Assembly (NCBI GenBank): GCA_019113825.1
Contig: DXGR01000110.1
Location: 1-43,844, forward strand
Reading direction: 5' to 3'
From: Candidatus Stackebrandtia excrementipullorum
GTDB lineage: Bacteria; Actinomycetota; Actinomycetes; Mycobacteriales; Micromonosporaceae
Length of the DNA: 43,844 nt
A program made the translations under genes and the position numbers. Shown here piece after piece: positions 8,124-16,621 of this stretch. The stretch's first letter is position 1; the number at the start of each line of letters is the position of its first letter. The notes under the pieces were generated by a model. The model saw only the letters and a program-made list of their open reading frames with translations. It did not search any database and was not told the origin of the DNA.

Positions 8124-8747
8124 TCAGTGCCGCGCTCCGGCTCCCCAGTGAACCGTCCACCGTCCACGGGGGCGCTGCGAGAACCATATATAGCCACCTG
8201 CCGCGACCAGGTACACCAGAACCGCCAACGCCACCTTGGCCGGTGTGACCGCGTGAAACGGTATGGCCCACCACAGTGGCCTATCGCCGTCAAGACCGAA
8301 CAGTACGAGAGCCACGGTCGTCACCACGGGAATCGACCATGCCAGCCTCCGCCCCAGGAAGACCGCCGCGGCAAACCCCAAAGCCGTCCACCACAGTGCT
8401 CCCGTCATCGCCTCGGGCGGTACCTTGCTCGCGTCACCGATCGCCAAGACGAGAGCAACGGGCAGTACCAGGAGCCATCCGGTGACCAGGCCGACATCCC
8501 ACCACGGCAATCGGCGAACGGCACCGAGCTCACGGCTTTCCATCTCGTCACTCCCCAAGCACGCCAACGCTCCTGCCACCACCGGCGTGGGGAGAAGCAA
8601 TGTGGCCATCAGAAACGCGGCGCCCTGCGGCCCGAAGCCGGGGACCACCACCGTGTTCTCACCCCAGATGTAGGCGATCACCATGGCGGCCAACATGCTG
8701 ACGGCTCCACGCTCAAGCCGCCGACTACGCAGATACATTCGCCACAT
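8124..8747 (-). CDS. Integral membrane protein, ABC transporter partner
   Basis: A 207-residue hydrophobic protein with about five or six TM segments (for example AVSMLAAMVIAYIWG, AAFLMATLLLPTPVVAGALAC, VGLVTGWLLVLPVALVLAI, ALGFAAAVFLG, PVVTTVALVLFGL and VALAVLVYLVAAGGYIWF). I do not recognise a family. The ATG at 8747 starts 1 nt after the upstream permease stop and has GGTGA 8 nt upstream; a GTG at 8759 overlapping the permease is an alternative. It is third in the ATPase-permease-membrane protein operon and probably a second membrane subunit of that ABC-2 transporter. The terminator at 8084-8110 closes the operon. Confidence 0.7.
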   Translation of the reverse strand: MWRMYLRSRRLERGAVSMLAAMVIAYIWGENTVVVPGFGPQGAAFLMATLLLPTPVVAGALACLGSDEMESRELGAVRRLPWWDVGLVTGWLLVLPVALVLAIGDASKVPPEAMTGALWWTALGFAAAVFLGRRLAWSIPVVTTVALVLFGLDGDRPLWWAIPFHAVTPAKVALAVLVYLVAAGGYIWFSQRPRGRWTVHWGAGARH

Positions 8748-8748
8748 G

Positions 8749-10023
8749 TCAAACGTCACCACACGGGCGTTCCGCCGTGAGGCGGTCGGTGGTGGCCACC
8801 GCCCAGGCGATCTGCTCCTCCTCCGGTAGCGCAAGAATCTCGGCCATCAGTTCTCGGTCGAATGGTGGCCCTCCACCGTTTCCCGGCGGAGGATGCCCCC
8901 CGAACACGTAAAAGGTCGGCCATACGACCACGAGCTGGAGGTCTTGTTGCCACTCCTGAGCGGTCGTTGTCGCGTCCGTGACACATTCGTCCGGCGAATC
9001 CAGGTCTATCGCGATGTGAAATGTCAGCTCGCCGACACGTATCCACTCCCCCGTCGCCGATTTCAGTCTGAGATTGGGGTGTTCAGACCAGCTGTGGCCC
9101 AACAGTCCTCGTTCGGTATACGCAACGGGGACGTCAAGCCCCGCCCGGTCGAGTTCCTCTAGACGGAGCGCATAACGCTCAAGCTCGGGAATGAAGCCGG
9201 CTTGATCTGGCCACACACATATCTCGATCGCCGTGTCGGTACAGACCGGTGTGACTCCTTCAGCCGACCGCGGAACCTGCAATGGACCGGCCGCAGCCAT
9301 GCCGGCAACCGCCACCATCACCAGCCCGGTGGCGGCCACCGGTAGCGCGATAACACCGCCTCGAGGACGTCGGCGGTCCTGCTGGGGCCTCATCATGACC
9401 GCCAGGCCACACAGACTCAATGCCAGCACCAGTCGCCAGGCCAACGCCGCCACGGCGGGTTCCTCACCCGCGTAACCACCCAGGATTTGAAGGGTCAAGG
9501 GCGACCTTTTGTCCACCATCAACCAGACCGCGAACATCACCATACCGACCGCAGGCACAGCGAGGCGGCTGCCGACGAAACGGCAAGCGGCATATCCGAA
9601 CCCGGTGGCGATGGTCAGAAACGAGACCCCCATCATCAGATACCCGGGCCACGGCACGCCCCACCCCGATGCCCCGACGGCCGTAGCCCACGCCACCAGC
9701 ACGGTGACGGCGTAGGACGACAGGATGTAAGCCAGTGTCACGCCGAACTGCACGACGTGAGGCAGGCCCGGCAGACGACTGTGAGCGTGCAACTGTGAAA
9801 TGTCACCGCTGCGGTGTTCACGATGAGCCGCCCAACCGGCCGCCATCGCCGCGATCGGCAACGAAAAACTCGCGGCCGCTGCCGCCGCCGCTCCCGTTTC
9901 GCTCCAGGCGAACTCCCAGTCGTACTGTTTGACCAGTAGAACCGTCATCTGAAGCACCACGAGGACCGGAAACCACCAGCGCAACGGTGAACGCCGTACC
10001 TCCGTCCACAGCACATGTTTCAC
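8749..10023 (-). CDS. ABC-2 type transporter permease with extracellular C-terminal domain
   Basis: A 424-residue protein. The first ~240 residues hold six or seven TM segments (RWWFPVLVVLQMTVLLV, AAAAAASFSLPIAAMAAGWAA, VTLAYILSSYAVTVLVAWATA, YLMMGVSFLTIATGFGYAA, LAVPAVGMVMFAVWLMV, and PVAATGLVMVAVAGMAAAGPL). A predicted outside domain of about 170 residues follows, with paired Cys (VCTDTAIEICVWP, and two more near the end). It begins with GTG and overlaps the ATPase stop by 4 nt (GTGA), so it is the coupled permease. The substrate is not evident. The block looks like a Streptomyces-type ABC-2 system rather than a named exporter. Confidence 0.82.
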   Translation of the reverse strand: MKHVLWTEVRRSPLRWWFPVLVVLQMTVLLVKQYDWEFAWSETGAAAAAAASFSLPIAAMAAGWAAHREHRSGDISQLHAHSRLPGLPHVVQFGVTLAYILSSYAVTVLVAWATAVGASGWGVPWPGYLMMGVSFLTIATGFGYAACRFVGSRLAVPAVGMVMFAVWLMVDKRSPLTLQILGGYAGEEPAVAALAWRLVLALSLCGLAVMMRPQQDRRRPRGGVIALPVAATGLVMVAVAGMAAAGPLQVPRSAEGVTPVCTDTAIEICVWPDQAGFIPELERYALRLEELDRAGLDVPVAYTERGLLGHSWSEHPNLRLKSATGEWIRVGELTFHIAIDLDSPDECVTDATTTAQEWQQDLQLVVVWPTFYVFGGHPPPGNGGGPPFDRELMAEILALPEEEQIAWAVATTDRLTAERPCGDV

Positions 10024-10775
10024 GACGACACCGCCCGTTTCCGTCGCACCGCGACATATCCACGCTCGATCGGGGTGTCACCGCGATGATCGTCGCTACT
10101 GTTCTCGGCGAGTTCGGCGGCTCGACCGCTGAAGCACACTTCGCCGCCGTCCAGGACGACGACGTGTTCGTCAAGGGCTGCGATGTCTTCGACCAGATGC
10201 GTGCTCAACACTATGCACCCGCCCGTACGCGTGGACAGTGAACCGATGAGCTCACGAAAATCCAGCCGCTGTTCGGGGTCCAACCCCACGGTGGGTTCGT
10301 CGAGCAACACGACCGGTGGATCTCCCACGATGGCCGAGGCGATCCCCGCGCGACGCAACATACCTCCCGACAATTTCCGCATCCGGGTGTCGGCGCAATG
10401 GCTCAGATTGACGGCATCGACGGCTTGCGTTGTAGACTCGGCGAGCCTGCCGCTCGGTACTCCGCGGAGCCAGCCGCAGTAAGACACGAAATCGAGGACC
10501 GAAAAGCCTCGAAAATACCCGAAATCCTGCGGTAGATATCCGATCTCGCCGCGGGCTGAGCGCACTGCGGCGAAGTCCGTCAGTTCACGACCCGCCACCG
10601 TGATGGTGCCGGCTTGCGGCTTCAGCACGGTCGCAAGGATTTTGAGCAATGTGGTTTTTCCCGCTCCGTTGGCCCCCAACAGTCCCACGATTCCGTGTGG
10701 GATGTCCAGGTCCAATGACGACAGAAGCGGTTCGTCCCCGTAACCGAAGGTGACCCCCGCCAGGCTCATCATCAT
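10020..10775 (-). CDS. ABC-2 type transporter ATP-binding protein
   Basis: A 251-residue ATPase of the ABC-2/CcmA group. Walker A is GANGAGKTT (about residues 36-44), the Q-loop area is GYLPQDFGYFRGFSVLDFV, the signature is KLSGGMLRRAGIASAIVG, Walker B is VVLLDEPTVGLDPEQR and the H-loop is IVLSTHLVEDI. It starts at the first of three ATGs, with AAGGA 5 nt upstream. The stop overlaps the permease start by 4 nt. The preceding same-strand gene codes for a small secreted Cys-rich protein 70 nt upstream, so that protein could be a cargo or a co-regulated partner; this is inference. Confidence 0.92.
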   Translation of the reverse strand: MMMSLAGVTFGYGDEPLLSSLDLDIPHGIVGLLGANGAGKTTLLKILATVLKPQAGTITVAGRELTDFAAVRSARGEIGYLPQDFGYFRGFSVLDFVSYCGWLRGVPSGRLAESTTQAVDAVNLSHCADTRMRKLSGGMLRRAGIASAIVGDPPVVLLDEPTVGLDPEQRLDFRELIGSLSTRTGGCIVLSTHLVEDIAALDEHVVVLDGGEVCFSGRAAELAENSSDDHRGDTPIERGYVAVRRKRAVSS

Positions 10776-10845
10776 GAAGATCCTTAAAGGATTGGGGCCG
10801 TTGCCCGGGTGTGGGGCAACAGCCGGGAACAGTGAAGGTTGGCGC

Positions 10846-11181
10846 CTATCGGTTCCACATGTTGTGGCCACCCGTGGCCGCAAAGGTACATTCGAAATCG
10901 TCGATCGGGTCGACCTTGGCATTGGCGCCGATGTAGGTATACGGCCCCTGGTAATCGGTCTGGGTGTCACACTGCAGATAGAGGGCAATATTGCCACCCG
11001 GATGCCCCTCGCTCGCGGCACCACAGGCGTTTTTTCCGTATGTGTTGAACCACTGGACATAGCATCCAACACCGTCATAGGTAACACCGTCCGCAGAAGC
11101 GGTGGATGCCGCGACGGTGGACGCCACACCACTGGCCGCCAATGCCATAGCACCGATGGCGATAACTCGCTTTATCTTCAC
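10846..11181 (-). CDS. Small secreted four-cysteine protein, unknown function
   Basis: A 111-residue precursor. A Lys/Arg start (VKIKRV) and hydrophobic core (IAIGAMALAASGVASTVAA) lead to a signal-peptidase site STASA-D at about residue 32. The mature ~78 residues have four Cys (YDGVGC, KNAC, YLQC, DFEC), suggesting two disulfides, and many Tyr, Gly and Asn residues. I recognise no family. GTG at 11181 is chosen because AAAGGA is 5 nt upstream; the ATG at 11187 abuts that site. It lies 70 nt upstream of the ABC operon on the same strand and diverges from a BTAD regulator, so a secreted factor under that regulator's control is possible. Confidence 0.72.
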   Translation of the reverse strand: MKIKRVIAIGAMALAASGVASTVAASTASADGVTYDGVGCYVQWFNTYGKNACGAASEGHPGGNIALYLQCDTQTDYQGPYTYIGANAKVDPIDDFECTFAATGGHNMWNR

Positions 11182-11330
11182 GCCCATCCTTTCAAGTCCG
11201 AATAAGACGCTTCCCACAATCACACGCGAAGATATCCACAAGATACTTTGAGTGCGTGAGATCCATCACCGCCCCGTGGCTACGCACAGAAACCAACCAC
11301 TGCTAGCCTGTAGCCGCCCCGCCGACCCCC

Positions 11331-12065
11331 GTGACGGAAAGCATGACAAATTCATCCATATCGCTGCTTGGCCCGATGACCTTTTTGCAGCACTGCGGCC
11401 GCCGCCTCACAGCCAAGTCGGCCATGACCAGGGCCGTCATGTTGTCTCTGGCCTGTGCAGACAATCAACGCCTTTCAGTTGACCGACTTTGCGCTCTCTT
11501 GTGGGATAATCCTCCACAATCAGCAATCAGCAATCTGCGAAACTATGTCTCCCACCTGCGGAAACTGCTCCCAGAAGGGTTCACAATCCGTACCCACCGC
11601 GCGGCCGTCGGCGGAGGGGATGGAGGGTACGAGCTGCAAGGCAGTCGACGGCACCTCGACGTGTGGGTATTCAGAGATCTTCTACGGCAAGCCGGTACGC
11701 TCCACGGCAATCAACCCGCCCGCAGTCTTGACCTTTATGAACGTTCGCTGAAACAGTGGAAGAGCGACATCGGTTTTGGGCTTCCTGTCTCAACCGGTAT
11801 ACGTACCCTGTGCACTGGACTGAATCTCGAGCGAGCAACGGCGGTTGAATGCTACGCCTCCTTGGCGATCAACATGGGTCACGGAAACACAGCACTGCCA
11901 GAGTTGGCAAGTCACGTCGCGCGCCATCCCCACCGAGGCGACGCTCGCCGTCTTCTTGACATCGTCGATCGGGGCACTGCGTCATCGTCACAAAAGCAAC
12001 GGGAACACGACATGAATCGGCCGCCGGACGAAGAGCTCGTCCAGCGGCCTCTGCGTTACGGCTAA
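11331..12065 (+). CDS. BTAD/SARP-like transcriptional regulator
   Basis: A 244-residue protein resembling the AfsR/SARP family. The N-terminal half has the OmpR-like DNA-binding layout ([69 protein letters not shown] and a GGYEL end strand). The second half is a helical BTAD-like region ([51 protein letters not shown]). It has no NB-ARC or TPR extension. The GTG at 11331 and an ATG at 11343 are both possible; neither has a good ribosome site. By eye, codon use is more AT-rich than in neighbours, a hint of transfer. It diverges from the secreted protein and ABC operon, the likely targets. Its stop overlaps the map stop. Confidence 0.72.
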   Translation: MTESMTNSSISLLGPMTFLQHCGRRLTAKSAMTRAVMLSLACADNQRLSVDRLCALLWDNPPQSAISNLRNYVSHLRKLLPEGFTIRTHRAAVGGGDGGYELQGSRRHLDVWVFRDLLRQAGTLHGNQPARSLDLYERSLKQWKSDIGFGLPVSTGIRTLCTGLNLERATAVECYASLAINMGHGNTALPELASHVARHPHRGDARRLLDIVDRGTASSSQKQREHDMNRPPDEELVQRPLRYG

Positions 12066-12958
12066 CGGAACTTCTCGGGTGTTCCCGCCGACGGCCCTTC
12101 GGTCGGCATCGTCAGGATCTCGTATCCGGTATCGGTGACCAGAATGGTGTGCTCAAACTGAGCCGACCACTTGAGGTCCTTCGTCACGGCGGTCCAACCG
12201 TCATCCCACATGTTGTGGTCAAACGTTCCAAGGTTGATCATGGGTTCGATCGTGAAGGTCATGCCCGGTTCCATCTCGAGGCGCTGCGACGGATTGTCGT
12301 AGTGCAGGATGTGGAGACCCGAGTGAAACGCCTCACCGATGCCGTGTCCGGTGAAGTCGCGAACGACTCCGTACCCGAACCGCTTCGCATACGCCTCGAT
12401 GACTCGGCCGATGATGTTGATCTGCCGGCCCGGTGCGACGGCCTTGATGCCACGCATCGTGGCCGTGTACGTCCGTTCGACCAACAGACGTGTCTCCTCG
12501 TCGACGTCGCCGACTAGGAACGTGGCGTTGGTGTCCCCGTGGACACCGTCCAGATATGCAGTGATGTCGATGTTGACGATGTCACCGTCCTCCATGACCG
12601 TGGAGTCGGGGATGCCGTGGCAGATGACCTCGTTGAGCGACGTGCAGCACGATTTCTCGAACCCCCTGTAGCCCAGGGTCGACGGGTAGGCACCGTGGTC
12701 GCACAGATATTCGTGGGCGACACGATCCAGTTCATCGGTCGTCACACCCGGTTTGGCGTGTTTGCCGGCCTCCACCAATGCATCGGCTGCAAGCCTTCCC
12801 GCGCGACGCATCCGCTCGATCGTGTCGGCATCCTTGACATGCGAACCGGTGAACGGGGCCGGGCCCGAGCGACCGACGTAATCAGGCCGGACGATGTGAT
12901 CGGGTACGGAGCGCCGGGCACCACGCTTGCCGGGCCGTATGGGGGTACGAACTGTCAT
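12062..12958 (-). CDS. map: Methionine aminopeptidase, type I (extended N-terminus)
   Basis: A 298-residue type 1 MetAP that removes the initiator Met from nascent proteins. The N-terminal ~40-residue extension with [11 protein letters not shown] matches the long MapB form of actinobacteria. The pita-bread metal ligands are visible: [19 protein letters not shown] (two Asp), [17 protein letters not shown] (His), TIEPMI (Glu) and QFEHTILVT (Glu). CHGIPDS carries the conserved active-site His. The gene starts with ATG at 12958 and is monocistronic. Its TAG stop shares bases with the TAA stop of the convergent BTAD gene (plus strand CTAA, 12062-12065). Confidence 0.96.
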   Translation of the reverse strand: MTVRTPIRPGKRGARRSVPDHIVRPDYVGRSGPAPFTGSHVKDADTIERMRRAGRLAADALVEAGKHAKPGVTTDELDRVAHEYLCDHGAYPSTLGYRGFEKSCCTSLNEVICHGIPDSTVMEDGDIVNIDITAYLDGVHGDTNATFLVGDVDEETRLLVERTYTATMRGIKAVAPGRQINIIGRVIEAYAKRFGYGVVRDFTGHGIGEAFHSGLHILHYDNPSQRLEMEPGMTFTIEPMINLGTFDHNMWDDGWTAVTKDLKWSAQFEHTILVTDTGYEILTMPTEGPSAGTPEKFR

Positions 12959-13303
12959 GAAACCCAGCTTATCGGTGACGTCTCCCCGGATCCGGAGGCA
13001 TCACCGTGTCGCGGCCGTCATCCGGCCGGCTGAAGGTGCTAACCCTTGCGGCTATGGAGAACTCGACTATCCATCGACCGACATCAAGATGTTATGTCCG
13101 ACGTGCTGATTGGCCACCGTTTTCCCTTGCACTCGGCGTCACCGCGGGGCATTCTGTAGATCACCACGTTGGAATGGACAACCCGAAACCGAGCCGGCGT
13201 GAAGTGCGCTCCCGCGTACGACACACCCAAAGCGGTCGAGCGCCCGGCCTGCCCAACACAGGCCCGTGGCAGTCACTTCGCGCCGGCTCGTTATTCGTAC
13301 CGT
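12959..13303. other. 345-bp gap upstream of map, no gene seen
   Basis: No convincing coding frame or RNA gene is visible. It should hold the map promoter on the minus strand. The only structure noted is a short GC palindrome near 13012-13028 (CGGCCG-TCAT-CCGGCCG type). No clear terminator for the minus gene ending at 13304 was found. Confidence 0.4.
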
Positions 13304-13813
13304 TTATGGTCCCGCGGTGGGCTCCAACGCCTTCCCGTCCTTGTTCGATTTGCCCCCCATCTGCACCATGCGTTCATAAACCATGCCGCCGGTGTGCGCC
13401 AACGCCCCCACCACGGCGGGAACGATAGGCAACAACCAGTCCGCGACAAACCCGGTCTGCGGCATGTTGAACACGAACACAGCCGCGGCAGCGCACACGA
13501 ACCCCTGAACCGTTCCCCGCCAGGCCGCGCGACCACTGTCGATGACGGCGGCTCGGCGTTCGGCCGCCATGTCGTGAAACTCCTGCAACGCGGTGACGTC
13601 ACGACGTCCGAGGAATGCCCCTCCGAGGCCGGTGGTCAGAGCCGAACCGACGGTGGCCGCAACCAGGCTGTTGTCGGTAACCAGCAGGACCATGACGAAC
13701 GCGGCCACGCCGGAACCGACGGCGATCCCGGTCTTCACCCAGTCCGATTTCTGCCCGGGATACCAGTAATACTTCGTCACCCCCGCGCCGAGGTCACGAG
13801 TGATCCTTCCCAT
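13304..13813 (-). CDS. Predicted membrane protein, unknown function
   Basis: A 169-residue protein with an amphipathic start (MGRITRDLGAGVTKYYWYPGQKSDWVKTG), then two close TM segments (IAVGSGVAAFVMVLLV and LVAATVGSALTTGLGGAFLG). A charged middle follows (EFHDMAAERRAAVIDSGRAAW), then two more TM segments (GFVCAAAAVFVFNM and WLLPIVPAVVGALAHTGGMV). No family recognised. The ATG at 13813 has GAGGAGG 9 nt upstream, which favours it over an ATG at 13831. It stands alone between map and ispG. An inverted repeat lies ~90 nt upstream at 13902-13930. Confidence 0.65.
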   Translation of the reverse strand: MGRITRDLGAGVTKYYWYPGQKSDWVKTGIAVGSGVAAFVMVLLVTDNSLVAATVGSALTTGLGGAFLGRRDVTALQEFHDMAAERRAAVIDSGRAAWRGTVQGFVCAAAAVFVFNMPQTGFVADWLLPIVPAVVGALAHTGGMVYERMVQMGGKSNKDGKALEPTAGP

Positions 13814-13901
13814 TTCCGACTGCCTCCTCATCCTTGGGTATCGAATCCGCTTAAGCCGTTACCTGTCGCACGGCTGGGTCGTTGACCTTCCGTACAGGGC
13901 T

Positions 13902-13930
13902 CATTATCGCCATGGCAGGAGGCGATAATG
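13902..13930. promoter_or_regulatory. Perfect 10-bp inverted repeat, possible operator
   Basis: CATTATCGCC and GGCGATAATG are exact reverse complements separated by 9 nt, in the 317-bp gap (13814-14130) between ispG and the membrane gene. Each arm contains GATAAT, which could act as a -10 on either strand. No T-run follows, so an operator or bidirectional promoter element is as likely as a terminator. Apart from this and the ispG terminator, the gap shows nothing else. Confidence 0.5.
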
Positions 13931-14074
13931 CGTCTTCGGTGCGATAGCGCCGTAATTCGGGCTTCTATCCCGGTGAGGACGTGTCCGACACGGCGCCGTC
14001 GCACCCACTACATCACCGTCGTTGCTTTCAGAGTGTCGTCTCCGCGGCAGCAAACTGTCGGCTATCCGGCACAC

Positions 14075-14109
14075 GAAAACAGGCACACCGGTGATACCGA
14101 TGCGCCTGT
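14075..14109 (-). terminator. Intrinsic terminator after ispG
   Basis: On the minus strand ACAGGCGCATCGGT pairs with ACCGGTGTGCCTGT (two mismatches) around a 3-nt loop, followed at once by TTTTC. It lies 22 nt after the ispG stop and closes the dxr-rseP-ispG operon. Confidence 0.85.
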
Positions 14110-14130
14110 CATGCTAAAAATCCGATGTAC

Positions 14131-15300
14131 TCAGCGGACCTCGACCACTGGACCGGCCAGCTCCCGAAGCTCTTCGGGCAGGTCGGCGCCCATCTCATCG
14201 GCGATACGTAGGGCCTCGGCGATCAGTGTTTCCACGATCTGTGACTCCGGGACGGTTTTAATGACCTTGCCCTTGACGAAGATCTGTCCCTTGCCGTTAC
14301 CCGAGGCGACCCCGAGATCGGCCTCCCGTGCCTCGCCCGGACCGTTGACGACACACCCCATGACCGCGACACGGAGCGGCACCGGGAGCCCTTCGAGGCC
14401 GGCCGTCACCTCCTCGGCAAGTTTGTAGACGTCCACTTGGGCACGACCGCACGACGGGCACGAAACAATCTCCAAGCCCCTCTCGCGAAGACCAAGCGAC
14501 TCCAGAATTGCCGAGCCGACCTTCACCTCTTCGACCGGCGGCGTCGACAACGACACCCGAATGGTGTCGCCTATCCCCTCAGACAGCAACGCCCCGAACG
14601 CAACCGACGACTTCACTGTCCCTTGAAAGGCGGGACCGGCTTCTGTCACTCCGAGATGCAACGGATAGTCGCACTGCTCGGACAGCAGCCGGTATGCACG
14701 GACCATGACGACCGGGTCGTGATGCTTCACGGAGATCTTGATGTCACCGAAACCGTGTTCCTCGAACAGCGAGCACTCCCACAGCGCCGACTCCACCAGC
14801 GCCTCGGCCGTCGGCTTGCCGTACTTCTCCAAGAGCCGCGGGTCCAGCGAACCGGCGTTGACACCGATCCGTATCGGTGTGCCGGCCGCGGACGCGGCCT
14901 TCGCGATCTCGGCGACCTTGTCGTCGAACTTCTTGATGTTTCCAGGATTGACGCGAACCGCTGCGCAGCCGGCGTCAATCGCCGCGAACACATACTTGGG
15001 TTGAAAGTGGATATCGGCGATCACAGGGATCTGCGACTTCTTCGCGATCATCGGCAAAGCCTGCGCATCGTCCGGGCTGGGAACGGCCACGCGCACGATC
15101 TGGCAACCGGAGGCCGTCAGCTCGGCTATCTGTTGAAGAGTCGCATTGACGTCGGCTGTCACGGTCGTCGTCATCGACTGCACGCTGACCGGAGCACCGC
15201 CGCCCACCGGCACCCCGCCCACGTTGAGACGGCGCGTTGGTTTACGTTCCGAAAGAGCGGGCGGCGGCGACTGCGGAATGCCCAGGTTGACGGCGGTCAT
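14131..15300 (-). CDS. ispG: 4-hydroxy-3-methylbut-2-en-1-yl diphosphate synthase (flavodoxin)
   Basis: A 389-residue GcpE/IspG, the [4Fe-4S] enzyme that turns MEcPP into HMBPP in the MEP isoprenoid pathway. Visible signatures are the start strand [22 protein letters not shown], the TIM barrel ([70 protein letters not shown]) and the cluster-binding CPSCGR and [11 protein letters not shown] near the C-terminus. The ATG at 15300, 10 nt after the rseP stop, is preferred over an upstream start that would overlap rseP. It is the last gene of dxr-rseP-ispG, the order known from mycobacteria. Confidence 0.97.
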   Translation of the reverse strand: MTAVNLGIPQSPPPALSERKPTRRLNVGGVPVGGGAPVSVQSMTTTVTADVNATLQQIAELTASGCQIVRVAVPSPDDAQALPMIAKKSQIPVIADIHFQPKYVFAAIDAGCAAVRVNPGNIKKFDDKVAEIAKAASAAGTPIRIGVNAGSLDPRLLEKYGKPTAEALVESALWECSLFEEHGFGDIKISVKHHDPVVMVRAYRLLSEQCDYPLHLGVTEAGPAFQGTVKSSVAFGALLSEGIGDTIRVSLSTPPVEEVKVGSAILESLGLRERGLEIVSCPSCGRAQVDVYKLAEEVTAGLEGLPVPLRVAVMGCVVNGPGEAREADLGVASGNGKGQIFVKGKVIKTVPESQIVETLIAEALRIADEMGADLPEELRELAGPVVEVR

Positions 15301-15310
15301 GGAACCCCAC

Positions 15311-16591
15311 TTACTTGAAGAGCGTGATCGGATTGACAATATCGGCGGTCACGGTCAGCAGGGTGAATCCCACCATGACCACAAGCACCGTGTAGGTGAG
15401 CGGCAGAAGCTTCATGTAGTCGACTCGGCCGGGATCGGGCTTGGACCGTTTCAACGCCCACCACGTGCGAAGCCGTTCGAACCAGGCGATGGCGATGTGG
15501 CCACCGTCCATCGGGAGCAACGGAAGCAGGTTGAACACTCCAACGAAATAGTTCAACGTCGCCAGAAGCATGAAGAACGCGACCCAGGCTTCGTTTTCGA
15601 CCATCTCGCCACCAAGACGGCTTGCACCGACCACACTGACCGGGGTTTCCTCGTCCCGAACGTCGCCCCAAATGGAATTCCACAGCGCGGGCACCTTCTC
15701 CGGCAGGCGAAGGATGGCCTCGCCCATGAGAACGGCCATCTGGCCGGTGAGGTCGGCGGCGGCACCGACCCCGTCGACGGCTCCGTGTGTGATCGACGGG
15801 CTGATCGCCGGGTCGACGTACTGGCCGATTCCGACCTGGGCGACCTCGACCGCCTTTCCGTCGGAGCCGGTGAGCGTCACCGTCCGCGGTGTCAGCTCCA
15901 GGTTCATCCTGTTGCCGTCCCGCTCGATCACGAAGTCGGCGGGTTGGTCGGCAGGAAGTGCACGGATCTCGTTGACCACACATGCCCACGCCGACGGTGT
16001 CTGGCGGCTCGACGCCCCGTCGACGGTGCATTCGCGTCCTGCAACCTCGACCCCGTTGACCGAGACGATGGCGTCGCCGGTTTGGATACCGGCCACGACC
16101 GCCGGGGACGGTTCGTCTCCCGGCTCGCATTCGCCGGTCGGGTCCAGGCATTCCAGCGCCGTCACCTGTGTTGACGACACCTGCTCATGCGCGTAAGCGG
16201 GGTTCGGCGCGGCAACGAACGACACAAGGATCCACAGGATCAGGAAGCCGAGAATGAAGTGGACGACCGAACCGGCGGCAAGCACCACGGTGCGCTGCCA
16301 CAGTGGTTTCTTCCAGAAGACACGTTTTTTATCCGCTTCCGACAGGTTTTCGTCGGCTTCGTCCTGCTCGGTCATGCCGGTGATCTTGACGAATCCACCG
16401 AGGGGAATCCCCTTGACACCGTATTCGGTTTCACCTTTGCGAAACGACCAGAGAGTGGGACCGAATCCAACGAAGAAGCGGGTTACCCGCATGCCGAAAA
16501 GCTTCGCGGTACCCATGTGTCCGGCTTCGTGAAGACTGACCGAAACGAGGATGCCCAGGGCGAACAGAATCACCCCGATGACGTAAGCCAA
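15311..16591 (-). CDS. rseP: Site-2 zinc metalloprotease RseP/Rip1 family
   Basis: A 426-residue intramembrane M50 protease that cleaves membrane-embedded anti-sigma factors and similar substrates. The zinc motif HEAGH is at residues 21-25 in the first TM. The [13 protein letters not shown] segment follows, then a TM ([23 protein letters not shown]), an extracytoplasmic PDZ-type domain ([19 protein letters not shown]) with four Cys that may be disulfide-bonded, and the third zinc ligand region [12 protein letters not shown] near residue 365. It uses a TTG start with AAGGGG 8 nt upstream. Placement between dxr and ispG is the conserved actinobacterial arrangement. Confidence 0.95.
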   Translation of the reverse strand: MAYVIGVILFALGILVSVSLHEAGHMGTAKLFGMRVTRFFVGFGPTLWSFRKGETEYGVKGIPLGGFVKITGMTEQDEADENLSEADKKRVFWKKPLWQRTVVLAAGSVVHFILGFLILWILVSFVAAPNPAYAHEQVSSTQVTALECLDPTGECEPGDEPSPAVVAGIQTGDAIVSVNGVEVAGRECTVDGASSRQTPSAWACVVNEIRALPADQPADFVIERDGNRMNLELTPRTVTLTGSDGKAVEVAQVGIGQYVDPAISPSITHGAVDGVGAAADLTGQMAVLMGEAILRLPEKVPALWNSIWGDVRDEETPVSVVGASRLGGEMVENEAWVAFFMLLATLNYFVGVFNLLPLLPMDGGHIAIAWFERLRTWWALKRSKPDPGRVDYMKLLPLTYTVLVVMVGFTLLTVTADIVNPITLFK

Positions 16592-16621
16592 CGTATAAAC
16601 CCCTTAGTTCTGGCAGCACGA

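Noticed and set aside
10801-10821. TTGCCC/GGGCAA hairpin between the secreted protein and the ABC ATPase
   Set aside because: Only a 6-bp stem with no T-run, too weak to call a terminator.
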